From: Morella rubra
Taxonomy: Eukaryota; Streptophyta; Magnoliopsida; Fagales; Myricaceae
DNA length: 64,000 nt
NCBI GenBank assembly: GCA_003952965.2
Contig: CM025851.1
Coordinates: 29,660,664-29,724,663 of the forward strand
Reading direction: 5' to 3'
This document shows positions 12,835-23,990 of this stretch, one piece after another (the stretch's first letter is position 1; each line of letters starts with the position of its first letter). Made by a program: the position numbers and the translations under genes. The notes beneath the pieces were generated by a model. It had not been told where the DNA came from, searched no databases, and saw only the letters and a program-made list of their open reading frames with translations.

Positions 12835-15359
12835 AAATCTTCCTAAAACGCACGAAAACCCACGAAGTAAAAACAAAAGGATTACAATCACATTAAATCT
12901 TCCAAAAACAGAGACCAAAAAAACCAAAGGAGTGGAGCACTCATCAAGGTCCAAGACTGCCCAAATCAGATTCTCACCTCCCGTGGAAATAGAAAGAACA
13001 TAACTTCAAACATCTTCCTCATTGTACAAGCCTAGAATCCATCTCAAACCCACAAAGCCAAGCACAATTTGCAAATTCGGAGTAAAGTTCAACTACTTCG
13101 TGCCAACTCTATACATAAAACCTGATTGGTAAAAATTTCTGGAGTGCAACGCCTTAAGAAGCATTTTTGCACCAAAACCCATGCACAATTTTCCGAGCAA
13201 AAAATGAAACAAACAAAAGGAAAGGAGCTGTTTAGTTATCCCCAAGGTGCATCATATTGAGCTGGTCCCTTAGAAGCCTAGTTTGACAAAATCCACAATG
13301 AAAAGAGGACTCCCAAAGCAAACTCAGTTGGATGCCTCATAACCTGCCATAGACTTGATGCTCGGGGAACATGATCGCCTGTGAAATGAATGCACCATTG
13401 GACAAATAGGAGCAGCTCTCTCGGGACATATTTTCAAACAGCATCCACAGCTGATATCCAAAACAATTTCAGTACCTGGTCATGAGTTCAATTCTCACCA
13501 AGTATCCCAAAGAACTTCATGAACTAAAGCAAAAACTAAAGAACAAATTGCTAGAAAACAGAACAAGCATTTCAAACCCGCACTGATGCTCACTCTGATT
13601 TCTTCATGAAATTACACTGAAAGAGAGAGTCACATTTCTTATCAAGTAAGAGAACACAATTTTGAAGAAAATAAATAAATAAGACAAAAAGAAAAGAAGA
13701 GTCAACTATTCAAAATCCCCTGTGGTGAAGAAGCAAGAGAAAACAGAAAGTATGGAATCCAATCAGCTTAGCTAAGACCCTGTTCCATTGCATTGCCAGG
13801 AACCGGAATTTGATTTTAAAACTGCGTAATGCAACCTGAAGATACACACAATCCAAGCTCCAATTACGACATTTGAATGAACAAGAACGCCACATCAAAT
13901 TGTCAGATCTATGATCAGGAGAATTACCACAATAATTGGAAGAAAAAAAAAAGAGCCTAGACATGTTACTTCAAAAACTTTGCGCTAGGAAGGAGAAAAA
14001 CTACCTGTCCGCTCCCAGTTATCGAACTTTCTACAACCAAAGGCTATGCAGTTACCAGACGAACTAAGAAAGAAAATGACAGCCGGAAAGATTTTCATTC
14101 AAGTATTACGCAAACAACAAATCAAGAGATAAAGAGAGCTTATCAAGAAAGGTCCTGTCGCCCAAGATCAAGAAGACCCTAAAAAGTAACTCAGCTGTAG
14201 ATATTGGATACCACGGATCATGAAACTGTTACAAAAATCCCGCGTGCAACAATCGAAGACTTCTGAAAAGTTGGAGAAATCCATGAAGCATTGGAAACAC
14301 AACTCTTCAATTAATTCGGAAGAAAAGAAACCAAAACCTAAAATCTCTGTAACTGCCCAACTCGATCTTAGATGACTGAAAAGAACAACAGACACTGAAC
14401 AGAGATTCGACCTGCATAAAAACGTAAAACGGCTACACTAATAACCTCAAGTTCTTATGTGTGGTGGAAGTACAAGTATAGAAACAAGAACCAGGGCAAA
14501 TATACGCCACAACTCCAAAGTGGTAGTAAAAAGCTGCTCAGACTCGAGCACACCCAAATCAAGTCTTCGTCTCCTGGAAAGACAGGAATAACATAATTTG
14601 AAACATCGCCCTCATCAGTTATCCCAAAGAACATCATGAACTAGGAAATTAAAAATCCCCACAAGACTTCTAACCACCGCAGGACCTAATCTTCTCAAAA
14701 TATGTTCAGACTTGTGAAAGCTTCCCTCCGGCAACGAGCTTGGGGTTTGGGCATCAGACATCACCTTCGTATTCCATTGAATTAGATCAGAAAATGCCTG
14801 AGGTTATGTATTTGCCTCAATATAAAGTTATATCCAACCACATCCTATCAGACGAAAAGGAGAGGAAAGAGAGCTTATACCCAAACCACACCCCGTCTCA
14901 AGTACAAGATAGTCCAAACAAATCTCCCCTTCCTGGAGACATATCAGCATTGAGTTATTCACACATCCTATAAGAATTGCAAGAAGGTCAAGACCAATAA
15001 AAAATAAAAAGGCACAATCCGATGGTAGACAATAGATCCAAAGACCAATGAAACCCCAGCTCCGCGTCCAGGTCCTAATTCACGCAAGCAACAAATGAAA
15101 GCCTATACTGCTACCACCTGAAATCAATTTCCCCAGCGACACACAATACTGTGAGAAACCCAGCACCAATATATCGAATAAGATCCTATTCTTTAACGAA
15201 GAAATCTCCCCTGAGAAAGATTAAGAACGTATGCAAGAAACGCTAATCTGTAGCGTATAAAATCTTCCCTGCAAGCGATATACGATATATCAGAAGAAAA
15301 TCCAAATTAGTCATAATTATGATAGGAATCCTCTACTGGCGATGCATCAAAACCAAAAA

Positions 15360-15790
15360 CAAAGAACATCTTCCCTGAGAAGATCGTCTCAAAAGGATGA
15401 TCTGAATTCTCTACCAACATGTTCCCAGATAACGATCTGCCAAAAAAGATTATCCGAATTTCCAATCGATGAAACATCAGAACCTACCAAACAACCAAAG
15501 AGACGGGAAGCCATGAAAGCATGAGGAGAGATTTTCCTGCAAACGATCTTCTAAAAAGGATGATCGGAATTATATACCAGCGATGTTCCCCGAGAACGAT
15601 CTGTCAAAAAAGATAATCGGAATTCCCAACCGATGAAACATCAGAACCTACAAAAGAGACGCTAAGCTATCAAAGCGGGGGAGAGATCTTCCCTGAAAAC
15701 GATATTCTAAAATGGATTATCGGAATTCTCTCCCAACGATGTTCCACGAGAAGGATCTTCTAAAAAAGATGATCGGAATTCCCAAACGCT
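15360..15790. repeat. Three-copy ~160-bp tandem repeat
   Basis: Copies start near 15365, 15526 and 15686. Each contains two half-units around 'aacgatctt..aaaaaagatgatcggaattc', separated by a 'gatgttcc' phrase; the first two copies also share 'gatgaaacatcagaacctac' followed by 'agagacg'. The repeat lies just downstream, on the minus strand, of the TATA-like box, so it may be transcribed as the 5' part of the putative non-coding RNA. Confidence 0.85.
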
Positions 15791-15859
15791 GGTATGTTCT
15801 AACGGACCGAAAAAAGGCGAAGCCCAAGAGTCTGAAGAGATGTGAGGGGGTGGGGGTGC

Positions 15860-15867
15860 TATTTATA
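15860..15867 (-). promoter_or_regulatory. TATA-like box
   Basis: The minus strand reads TATAAATA in the context GATTATAAATAGCACC, close to the plant TATA consensus, followed by C-rich sequence. It is the best promoter signal upstream of the 160-bp repeats and the large array. No protein gene starts in the next kilobase on that strand. Confidence 0.45.
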
Positions 15868-17047
15868 ATCATAGAAGGCGGTCAGGTTAAGGCGGTGTAA
15901 TCCGAAAACGTTTCTTAAAAAAGCTATAAAATAAAGAAAAAGACAAAAAACCGAGTTTTTCACGCGTTTTCTGACGCGGTCGTGGTTTTGCCAGGCAGTT
16001 GGCTCACAGGGCCCACCGCTAACGCAGCATTCTGTTTTGATACACGTGGTTTTCTTGGCTTAACTTCCACGCACGCTGATCCCAAACTTGGTCAGCAAGG
16101 TTGGTTAAAAAATATAATTGACAACCAGAACGCGTAAACGAATAAAATAATATAAAATGTTAAATGAAATAAACCGATCGCCGTCCTTATCGCTTCTTTT
16201 TCCATTTAGGCCCCATTCCTTATCACTTCTTTCGCAATTTCTTTAATGGGCTACATTACTTTTAACTTCGCAACCGTGAACCATTTCTCACCAAGTTTGA
16301 TTTTGGAAGTTAATTGAATGAGTTGCATTGACCTGGAAGTTTGATATACAAGGAGAGATTAGAAAAACTATAAAATAGCAAATAAGTCTTACCCCTGTAT
16401 GAAGTATTTTGTAATAAAAGTAGAACATATAAAGAAATAAAAAAGGAAAGTTTTTATTTTATTAATTTCAAAAAATTTGAAATATGACTTCGGATATATT
16501 TAGTGAAAAAAGTGAGGTATGTAGCTGTCATGCCTTGTGCTGATACTTACTCCTTAGGCTCTCCTATAATAATAGAATTCACACAAGCGGAGATTACTGC
16601 ATGAATTAATCCTATAAAGTCTGATAACTGGCTTTGAAAAAATTAGCGAAAACATTTTAGTGAAAAGAGATAAGTATATTAAGAAAAAAAAATAATAGTT
16701 TCAGGGATTTAACAAATAGGTCACACTATATTGAATACGGATAATAAAAAAACTTAATAAACTAAGTAGGTAGACTTATAAAAATATTTTAAAAACAATC
16801 TGGTAAAGAGATGAAAATTAAGGGTAGTTTGTGGCTTACTGATGAAGCAAGATAAGAGGAAATCTCAAAACTATAATACAAAATTTTTTCACTAGTGCAT
16901 TTTACAAAGAACAAAATCCTTCTAGAGGATACAATAGTAAGAGAAAGTAAGTACAAAAGTGGAAGTTGTATACAATTTTTCATCCTACAGCAACTGACTA
17001 GAATAGAATGTACAAGAACCAAACCCAACAGTGACCACAACTAATAT
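15868..17047. other. Intergenic sequence with possible promoter elements
   Basis: There is no gene that I can support. A palindromic G-box core CACGTG lies at 16043-16048, about 180 bases upstream of the minus-strand TATA-like box, and could be part of its promoter. The rest is AT-rich and closed in all frames. Confidence 0.4.
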
Positions 17048-17224
17048 CTAGTCGACCATCAACTCAGTGTCGGAGGTTAGGTCAATAATTTCATTTTTCC
17101 CGATGCCCTCTTTCGGCGGCGCCAGTGGAAGAGGGACGTCATACAAAAGAGTCAAGTCAAAATCAACTAGCTCGAAATCCTCAACTAAGGGAACTGGGTT
17201 GTCGAAGGCTCCTTGAGGTACCAT
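17048..17224 (-). CDS. Short acidic ORF with SUMO-interaction-like motif
   Basis: A 58-codon frame runs from ATG at 17224 to TAG at 17048. It is rich in Asp, Glu, Pro and Leu and ends in EIIDLTSDTELMVD, where IIDLTSD matches the hydrophobic-plus-acidic pattern of SUMO-interacting motifs. The DNA upstream on the same strand (17225-17385) is also open in another frame, with a protein-like stretch around DVDFYERGALDVDPYILVM. The two may be one decayed or spliced gene. I do not recognise the family. C-terminal fragments of plant retroelement or mobile-domain proteins can look like this, so a degenerate gene tail is as likely as a functional peptide. Confidence 0.3.
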   Translation of the reverse strand: MVPQGAFDNPVPLVEDFELVDFDLTLLYDVPLPLAPPKEGIGKNEIIDLTSDTELMVD

Positions 17225-17385
17225 TGGGGCTTGTACCCCACGTAAACCTCAAATGAATTAGTGACAAACGTCCAGATTGTCATCACTAAGATGTATGGGT
17301 CAACATCCAAAGCTCCTCGCTCATAAAAATCAACATCTGTTACATCCGAGGCCCACAGCCACAGCGGTACATACAAGAAAATTAA

Positions 17386-18362
17386 ACAAATAAAGAGGTG
17401 AATCCTACTGACTCAGTAAGGGGGGAAAATGGACATGTCATGAACAATTATAGTAGCATGTCAACAATAAGAATTAAACATTGATCAAAATAAACAGGAT
17501 AACAATGTATGATCGATGCAATGCAGTAATGATGCATCTGTTTCCCAGTCATTTCACTTTTTTTTCTTTCTTTCTTTCTTGTCTGGAGAGGTGTCCTTTC
17601 TGTCTCTCTGTTTAACTCCCAGAGTCTGGGTTGTGCGTCCCTCCTCTCCTCTGGGACTATCCCGTGCCCCGGCACCAGGACTTTGTCAAGCGTATATTGT
17701 TTCACACCAGAGGATACCAACCATTCCTTTCAGTGGTGGCTTGCACTATCCCACTGTTGTGATCGATACCGTCACCCTGTCATAGGACCACCTCTAGGTA
17801 TGAGTTTCATTTCTGTCATTCTGTTATTAGATTCCCCACACCCATGGCATGACCCATGACATGATGATGCCATATGTCTCATATGCTTCATTGAAAATCA
17901 CGTAATCAAAGATGATCAATGGATTTCATAAGGCATATAAAAATAAAGCAAATTACTTGATCAATGGATTTCATATGGCACATCAAAATGAAGCGCAATA
18001 ATTTCACATTAATCTTTCTTAATAATCCTCAAGTGGCCGGGTCTAAAAAAGCCTAATGTTGCAAAGAATCATCACAAAACCAAATCGTAATTATGCAACC
18101 CAAAACTTCAGGGGAGAGAGGATGTGGGACTAAATATGCCACGACTGTTGGCCAAACCTCTTCGAGCCAGACCAACTAATTAAGCTGTATGCACTTTTCC
18201 AACGTCCGAAGGTCGGTGGGATGTTGCAAAGACCAATGCGGCCAATACATCATTTAATAAGAAAGAAAAATAAGTGCAAGGAATGGATACAGCTCATCGC
18301 CCCTAGGCGGCCTGGATGCTCCGACAACGAGTAGCTGAACTAGTTGCAACGCATTGCCGAGG
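17386..18362. other. Downstream flank of the DUF616 gene
   Basis: No gene is supported. A pyrimidine run with 'tttctttctttctttc' sits at about 17558-17580. The overlapping open frames at 17448-17785 lie on both strands and have no known domain. The part next to 18363 probably contains the 3'UTR of the DUF616 gene. Confidence 0.4.
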
Positions 18363-21300
18363 TCAACTTAACAAAGGTTTAGCCTTGCGTATGTGGCCCA
18401 TAATATTGACAAGATCTTTACGAGTGCAGACAGGGAACATATTGATGTTCTCGAGCACTCTCAACCGCCATAGAACATATGGGAAGCTTAGCTGATCCCG
18501 AGAAGTGAAACGGACAACCTCATTGAACCAGAGGCACATGAACAGATTCGTCAATGGCGTATGCTCCCTCACAATGACAGAAGCTTCAGATAGAGCTGCA
18601 CCAGACAATAATTTGATAAGTGAACCTGACCAACTTAATCTACCAAATTTCTGGTGCTCAAATTCGGTTAATGCAAAAAGATCAGCATCAAAACTTCAAA
18701 AATGGGGGAATTCACAGAATAAACATTGAACTCTGTAGGGAGAAATCATTTACTCTGCCAAATCCAACAGCAGGCTGTAGACTCCCATCACCTTTTCTAT
18801 TATTGTTATTCCTTTTATTGTCTTTTTGATATGTCTCATAGAAGAAGGAACAAAAAATACACACCTTTTTTCCCATTAAATCTCTTGTCTTTGGGAAAGC
18901 CATCATTGCGGTATTGAGTCAATTGCACCTCAACCTCTTCAGGAGCGGCTTTGTTTTTCTTGACAACAGCCTTAGCCTCGTCATAGACACTACTACGAGC
19001 TCCATGTTCTGAAATTGCAAGTACCGAATTTGAACGCCAAAGAAGGGCTTCCAGCACACCTAAAGGGTCCCTCCGAAATTGGGCCTTTGAGTCAACCCAT
19101 ATGGAGTACTTTGCATGTGGGAAAAGACGATGACTCAACATCTGCAGACAGCAGAAGCAGAGAAACCTCAAAAACAAGATATTCAAACAGATACATTGCG
19201 CACATGGAGTGAATATCCTACAAACATATACCAGTAATGATGCAAGAGTAGCTGTAGACAAGCGGAGAAATTGAAAAGCTAAGCGCTCATTCCTTGTCTT
19301 TGTAGAAAAAGAGTATGGACACCCATAATGTCAACTTAGTGGACAGAAATTCAATACAGACCAAAGGAAACCAAAACAGATGAAAAAGAAGACACAAGTA
19401 TCCTTAAAGGCAAAACCAAATTTATTCACTTGACAAACCATATTGCATGTGATCATGATGCATAAAGGATTCTACCACATAAAAGGAGATGCTCCAACCA
19501 AAAATTCGGCATTGCCACTTCAATCTTTGGATTTTATCCAGACACCAAAAGCTTAGCCATTTCATTCTCAAACAGCATATATTCACAGGGAATAAGTTGA
19601 ACAAAATTCAAAAAAGTAAAGCTGAGATCAACTAAGCAATGAAAACCGATGCAATAAATTGATTGTTAGAAACCATTCTCACAAATAATTATTTGAGTAT
19701 CTTGCAGCTGATTCAAACAATCACGAAGCCAACCAATGATCCAACTTCCTACCTTGGGGATTTTACCATTCAACCTTTGGTCTGTGAAAGGAAGTTCCCT
19801 GACAACAACAATGCGCCATCGCCCAATAAATCCATCCTCACCAATTCTATGTCCCCCCAATTCCTGTGCACTAAGGGTGATTTCATCCCAGAATGCAACA
19901 TAGCAAACCTGCACCCATTGAAAACAATGTGGATATATGAGCAAAGTGAAATCTGAAGCCCTACAGCTAACATGTACAGCTTCTAGACCATTGGTGGACC
20001 TCTCTAACTGACGCCTCTGACATTCCAATAGGTTGATAAAGATCATCTCCACCACCAAATGCACAGGTAGACACCACCGCTTTGCAACTTTGCATGTAAT
20101 CTTTGTCTTCCTTCGAAATTTTAAATCCTCCAGAGTCACTGTAAAAACCACAATGTACCATAGGAGTTTCACTCATCTGCAAGAAAAAAAATGTGCAACC
20201 AAATTGAGTAACGCCAAGCATTAAAGAAGCATAAGTTGAGGATAAATATAGGGTCCAAAACTCCATCAAGCTTTATGGTTCAGGCATTTTCTACAGAAAA
20301 TTCAAAAGAGACCTAAATATTGAACCCAGGTGTTTTCTGTAGATGTTATCAAATATATTAAAATGAAGCTCATAACCTTAAAACTTTTTGCTCTTTGATC
20401 AAGGGTTTGGTTTCCAGTAAACAAATTAAATCTTGTGCCTTCTGTGTGTTGTTGAGACAAAGCAGCATTCCCTTCTAACGACGCTGTATCATTCTCTGAC
20501 AAGTATAACACTTTATCCACAGGACTAGTAGATTCTTCACCCATAGGAATACCCAGATGCTCAAGTTCTTCTGGAGGAAGGAGCTTCAAGCAACCTGGTA
20601 CGATGCATGATGTTATATGTGGAACTACTTTTAACATCCTTTCGGTGTAAGATTATAAATAACATTGAAGGAATGACAAAGAACATGAGGACATATTAAT
20701 TTCCAGTTAAAAGTATCCAACAGCATTAAATTATCATCTCAATCACCCAAGTATATAAGTATAATCTCCATCATCCACATGTTTAAAGGAATTGAAAGAA
20801 AAAATACTGCAATCAAATCCGCATGACAGGAAAAAAGAAGAAGTGCTTCTGCTACTTGTTTCCATGGCTTCTGCTCAGTGTACGTTTATTCCTGATCAAT
20901 ATAATTAAAGAAATCTGAAATTAGAGACCCATAAATATTGTGCCCCATGTTTACTATCTCCATCTCTACTACTGAAGTCACAACCCACTGAATGTCCGTC
21001 CCCCGCCAAACCATCCATATTTGCGTAAAAAAAGTTGGTATATCTCAATCAAGCCCCCTATCCTATCTCCACTACATATACACAATCAGAACTTCCGTTG
21101 AAGAAATAAAATATAGCTGATGGGAACGCTTTGCCCTTAGTGACTCAATATAACAATGACAACCGAATTTTCCAATAGACCTCGTTCTAGCTCCGTTAAT
21201 TTGAAATAACAACTATTTTCACGACTGAATCTGCTAATTAGATTAGCGAAAAAAACCAACTCAATTTTCCGAGCTATCACAAAGAAACCATACAGGTTTA

Positions 21301-21671
21301 ACATCAAATAGCAAAATCGCCATACGCTCTCTGACGCCGCCAACGACCCGAGTAGTGGGATCAAGCCGATTCAAATTCCCCCCCGGTTTTTTCTCCAAGC
21401 TCGGTTTCGTCACTGTACCGAGTTCCGGTGTCGTCAATGGACTCGGTTTCCGCCCAATCCTCGAGGCCTCAAATACAAGCAATCCAACAGCTGGGAGAAG
21501 GATCAGGAACATCCAATACTTCAAGAGCAACAGAACAACTGTTCTAGCCAACTCGTTCTTTACAGGGTGGCCGGGTTTCTTGCGCTTCCGTCGGACTCGG
21601 ACTCGCATCCGACCGAGCTCGTCGGGGTCTTCGTCAGAGACTGAGATTGATATGCTGTTGTTGCCGAACAT
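18363..21671 (-). CDS. DUF616 family protein, TOD1/MUCI70-like
   Basis: Six exons (21671-21326, 20594-20377, 20176-20000, 19908-19753, 19141-18865, 18595-18363) join in frame at GT-AG sites to give 468 residues. An Arg-rich cytosolic stretch (about 21-38) precedes one membrane span (about 44-67), as in a type II Golgi protein. The DUF616 domain follows, with the recognisable blocks CLKLLPPEELEHLGIP, HCGFYSDSGGF, CYVAFWDEITL, YSIWVDSKAQFRRDP, NSVLAISEHGARSSVYDEA and SVIVREHTPLTNLFMCLWFN. In Arabidopsis, family members include TOD1, reported as a Golgi alkaline ceramidase acting in turgor control, and MUCI70, a putative glycosyltransferase needed for seed mucilage. The length is nearer TOD1 (about 460 aa) than MUCI70 (about 580 aa), but the subgroup and reaction are inferences. 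No break or missing block is seen. Confidence 0.92.
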
Positions 21672-23990
21672 AGATGATGACGTTGACGGAAAGGATCAGG
21701 GATGGCAGGAACTGCACTAAAGAACGAAGTAAATGAGAACGGTACTAATGCGATTGACTGCTGTTGTTCCTCTTTATCTCTGATTTGATGCGACGAGAAA
21801 TAAGGCCAGAGGCAAGCACATCCCAATGCTTTCCAGAGAATTTCGTAAAGAGTGGGACAGGAGGCTCGGTCGCTCTAACCTAAAATCAAATATATGTCTG
21901 GGTTTAATGTGCTCCAATCGGAAGTCAAGCCAGAGCTCTTGAGGGATTGCAAAATCGATGCATGAAGTTACAATTCGGGAATTTTGTCACTTTTCAGTGC
22001 TCGGCTCCGACTCCGATACAACTTTTAACGCACGAAATTTTCCCCAAAAACATTTTTCAAACACTTTGCTCGTTCTCGGTTTTTGAAACTGACGGGCACT
22101 CGGGCAGTTTTTTGTTTTGCCTCCAGCTGTCAATTTTTTTTTTACTTGTCTCTGTGTTCCTCTCCTTGCGGAAGATCTTCATCCATCATCCTTTTTGAAA
22201 CTCTTCTCTCTCGCCTCAAATTTTATCCCTTCCCGTGCAGGCTGTAAAGATCCTTTCGTAAGTTCACGTCTGTTTTTTGTGCTCCTTTTTTTATTTTTCA
22301 AAGCAGATAACTTTCTTTCCAGCGGCCGCTTCGGCGCTTCCTTGCCTACCTTACACTCAAAAAATAAAATAAAAATTATGTGACGTGGGACATTAGACAA
22401 TATCTATTACTAAAAATTAATCGGTGTTCTCAAATATTAATTTATTTTTGTTAAGTCCCTCGTATTTTAAAAATAATTAATTCTTTTCCTTTATTAGATT
22501 TGACGGTAAAATTAGAGATTGACTTGAATTACTCAAAAAATAAAATAAAATATTTTTATTTTTATTTAAAAATATTACTGTTTATAATTCAAGTCCACTT
22601 TTTTAAAAAATATTACTTGTTATAAATTCAAGTCTGATGTTTGATATCCAATATATCCATCTCTTTTAGAAAAAATTTTAAAAACTCAAGATTTTTATAA
22701 TCAAACATCAAAATTTTCACACAAATTTTTAAAAAACACCAATAAAAATCATATTTTAACTTTTGCACCTAACTTTTTACAAATCCAAATAAAAAGTATA
22801 ATCATCTATAATTTTTTGTCAAATATTTTATATATATCTGTCTTCGAATTACATCACCAAAAAAAATTACAAAAGATCTTCATCCTAAAAAGTCAAGGAT
22901 GCGTTTGAGAGTTGCTTTCAAGGTTACTTTTTGATTTCGATTTCAAAACATGTTTGAGAGTAATTTTTATTGGAGTTCGTAAAAATAGATCTATAGACTT
23001 AAAACTAATTTGGAAAGTGTTTTGCACTGCATATTTATTTATTGGAGTTTGTAAAAAAACTCGTTTGGAAACTGTTTTGTGAAAAATCCCTCGAGTGAAA
23101 AATTTGTCGACCACCACCAGTGCGCATTAGTGTGTGCATCAGTGTTCTTATAGTGACTATGAAGCAAATTTTTTTTTTGAATTTTCAATATTTCGCAAAA
23201 CTTTTGGCACCTTATTTCACCCGCCAAAATTACAATCTATTCTGGGCAAACCTCCTCACAATTTTGAACAAAATACACTACCTTGAGTTGCAAGCATAGT
23301 CATAAAATATGAAAAAAGTCATTTGGTGTGGCTTCTTAAGCATAGTCATAAATACGAATAAACCACTATCTACTTATTGCGATGGTTGTGCCTTTGTTCC
23401 CCTGTTTTGGTGTGGCTTTTAATCATTCTTGTTTTCACATGCTTGTTAAATTCACTTTTTACTTAATTAAATGAGGGTCAACAAGTTTTTATTACTCCTC
23501 CTTGAAACTTCCAGAACCTATTCAAATGATTACTTATTAATGAAGATAATATGGATTAGTAAACAATAAAGGAAAAAATTCCTTTATATTTATATAGATA
23601 GAAGATATAATTCACACTTGTATATATATCTCGCTTGAGTTGCTTTAAATGAAGTCCTTACAATAGTATATACCACTTCTACACGTAAACCAATTCGCTC
23701 ATTCCTACGGGAACTAATTCTTGATACAGGTTTTACCATATTTTATCATCTAATAAATATAAGTCATATGGATATATCCATTTTGCAGTATCTTTTTTGT
23801 TTTTTATATCCGTTTCCATAGGGGTCTCTTTGTTTATGCCTTTGGGTGGAATAAATTACATAATTCGTCCTTGTTTACGGATCAATCGACATTTTTGACA
23901 AATTTTGCTAACGGAGGCTCTTATTTTCATATTTATCATTCTTTAGTTTAATTTCTATTTTTTTATTAGAAGAAAATAGTTTCTTAAAAT
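21672..23990. other. Intergenic sequence upstream of the DUF616 gene
   Basis: This holds the 5'UTR and promoter side of the DUF616 gene (21672 to about 21900) and then AT-rich DNA. From 22900 to about 23110 there is a MITE-like stretch beginning 'gatgcgtttgagagttgc', with internal repeats of 'gtttgagagt' and 'tattggagtt..gtaaaaa'. I find no coding sequence. Confidence 0.45.

Larger units (their letters stand above)
2150..15350. repeat. Array of diverged same-orientation repeat units
   Basis: This stretch consists of related blocks in the same orientation. Recurring anchors are a phrase ending in 'cactaataacctcaagtt' followed by 'gaaccagggcaaa' (near 2750, 5100, 6430, 7555, 8985, 9955, 11995 and 14440), a 'gaaaccctgattggtc' phrase, and a 'tcccaagca...ggatgcc...aacctgcca' phrase (11280-11340, 13310-13350). 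Flanking copies are much more diverged than the central ones. No open frame is shared between copies, so conservation is at nucleotide rather than protein level. I do not recognise the family. It could be duplicated exon-intron modules of a non-coding gene or an old segmental array. Confidence 0.7.
2150..15835 (-). ncRNA. Possible long minus-strand non-coding transcript
   Basis: This is an inference only. A good TATA-like box lies on the minus strand at 15860-15867, so transcription would start near 15830 and run leftward through the whole repeat array. No protein-coding frame longer than about 110 codons continues through it, and units of the array diverge without keeping frame. Several copies carry a GT-rich splice-donor-like site in minus orientation (after a GGGAG near 12230 and 12970), which would suit repeated exons. 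The boundaries are approximate and transcription is unproven. Confidence 0.22.

Noticed and set aside
3034-14973. Many 60-110 codon frames on both strands within the repeat array
   Set aside because: The frames are not kept between repeat copies, which argues against coding, apart from the unit-specific insert at 8401-8732.
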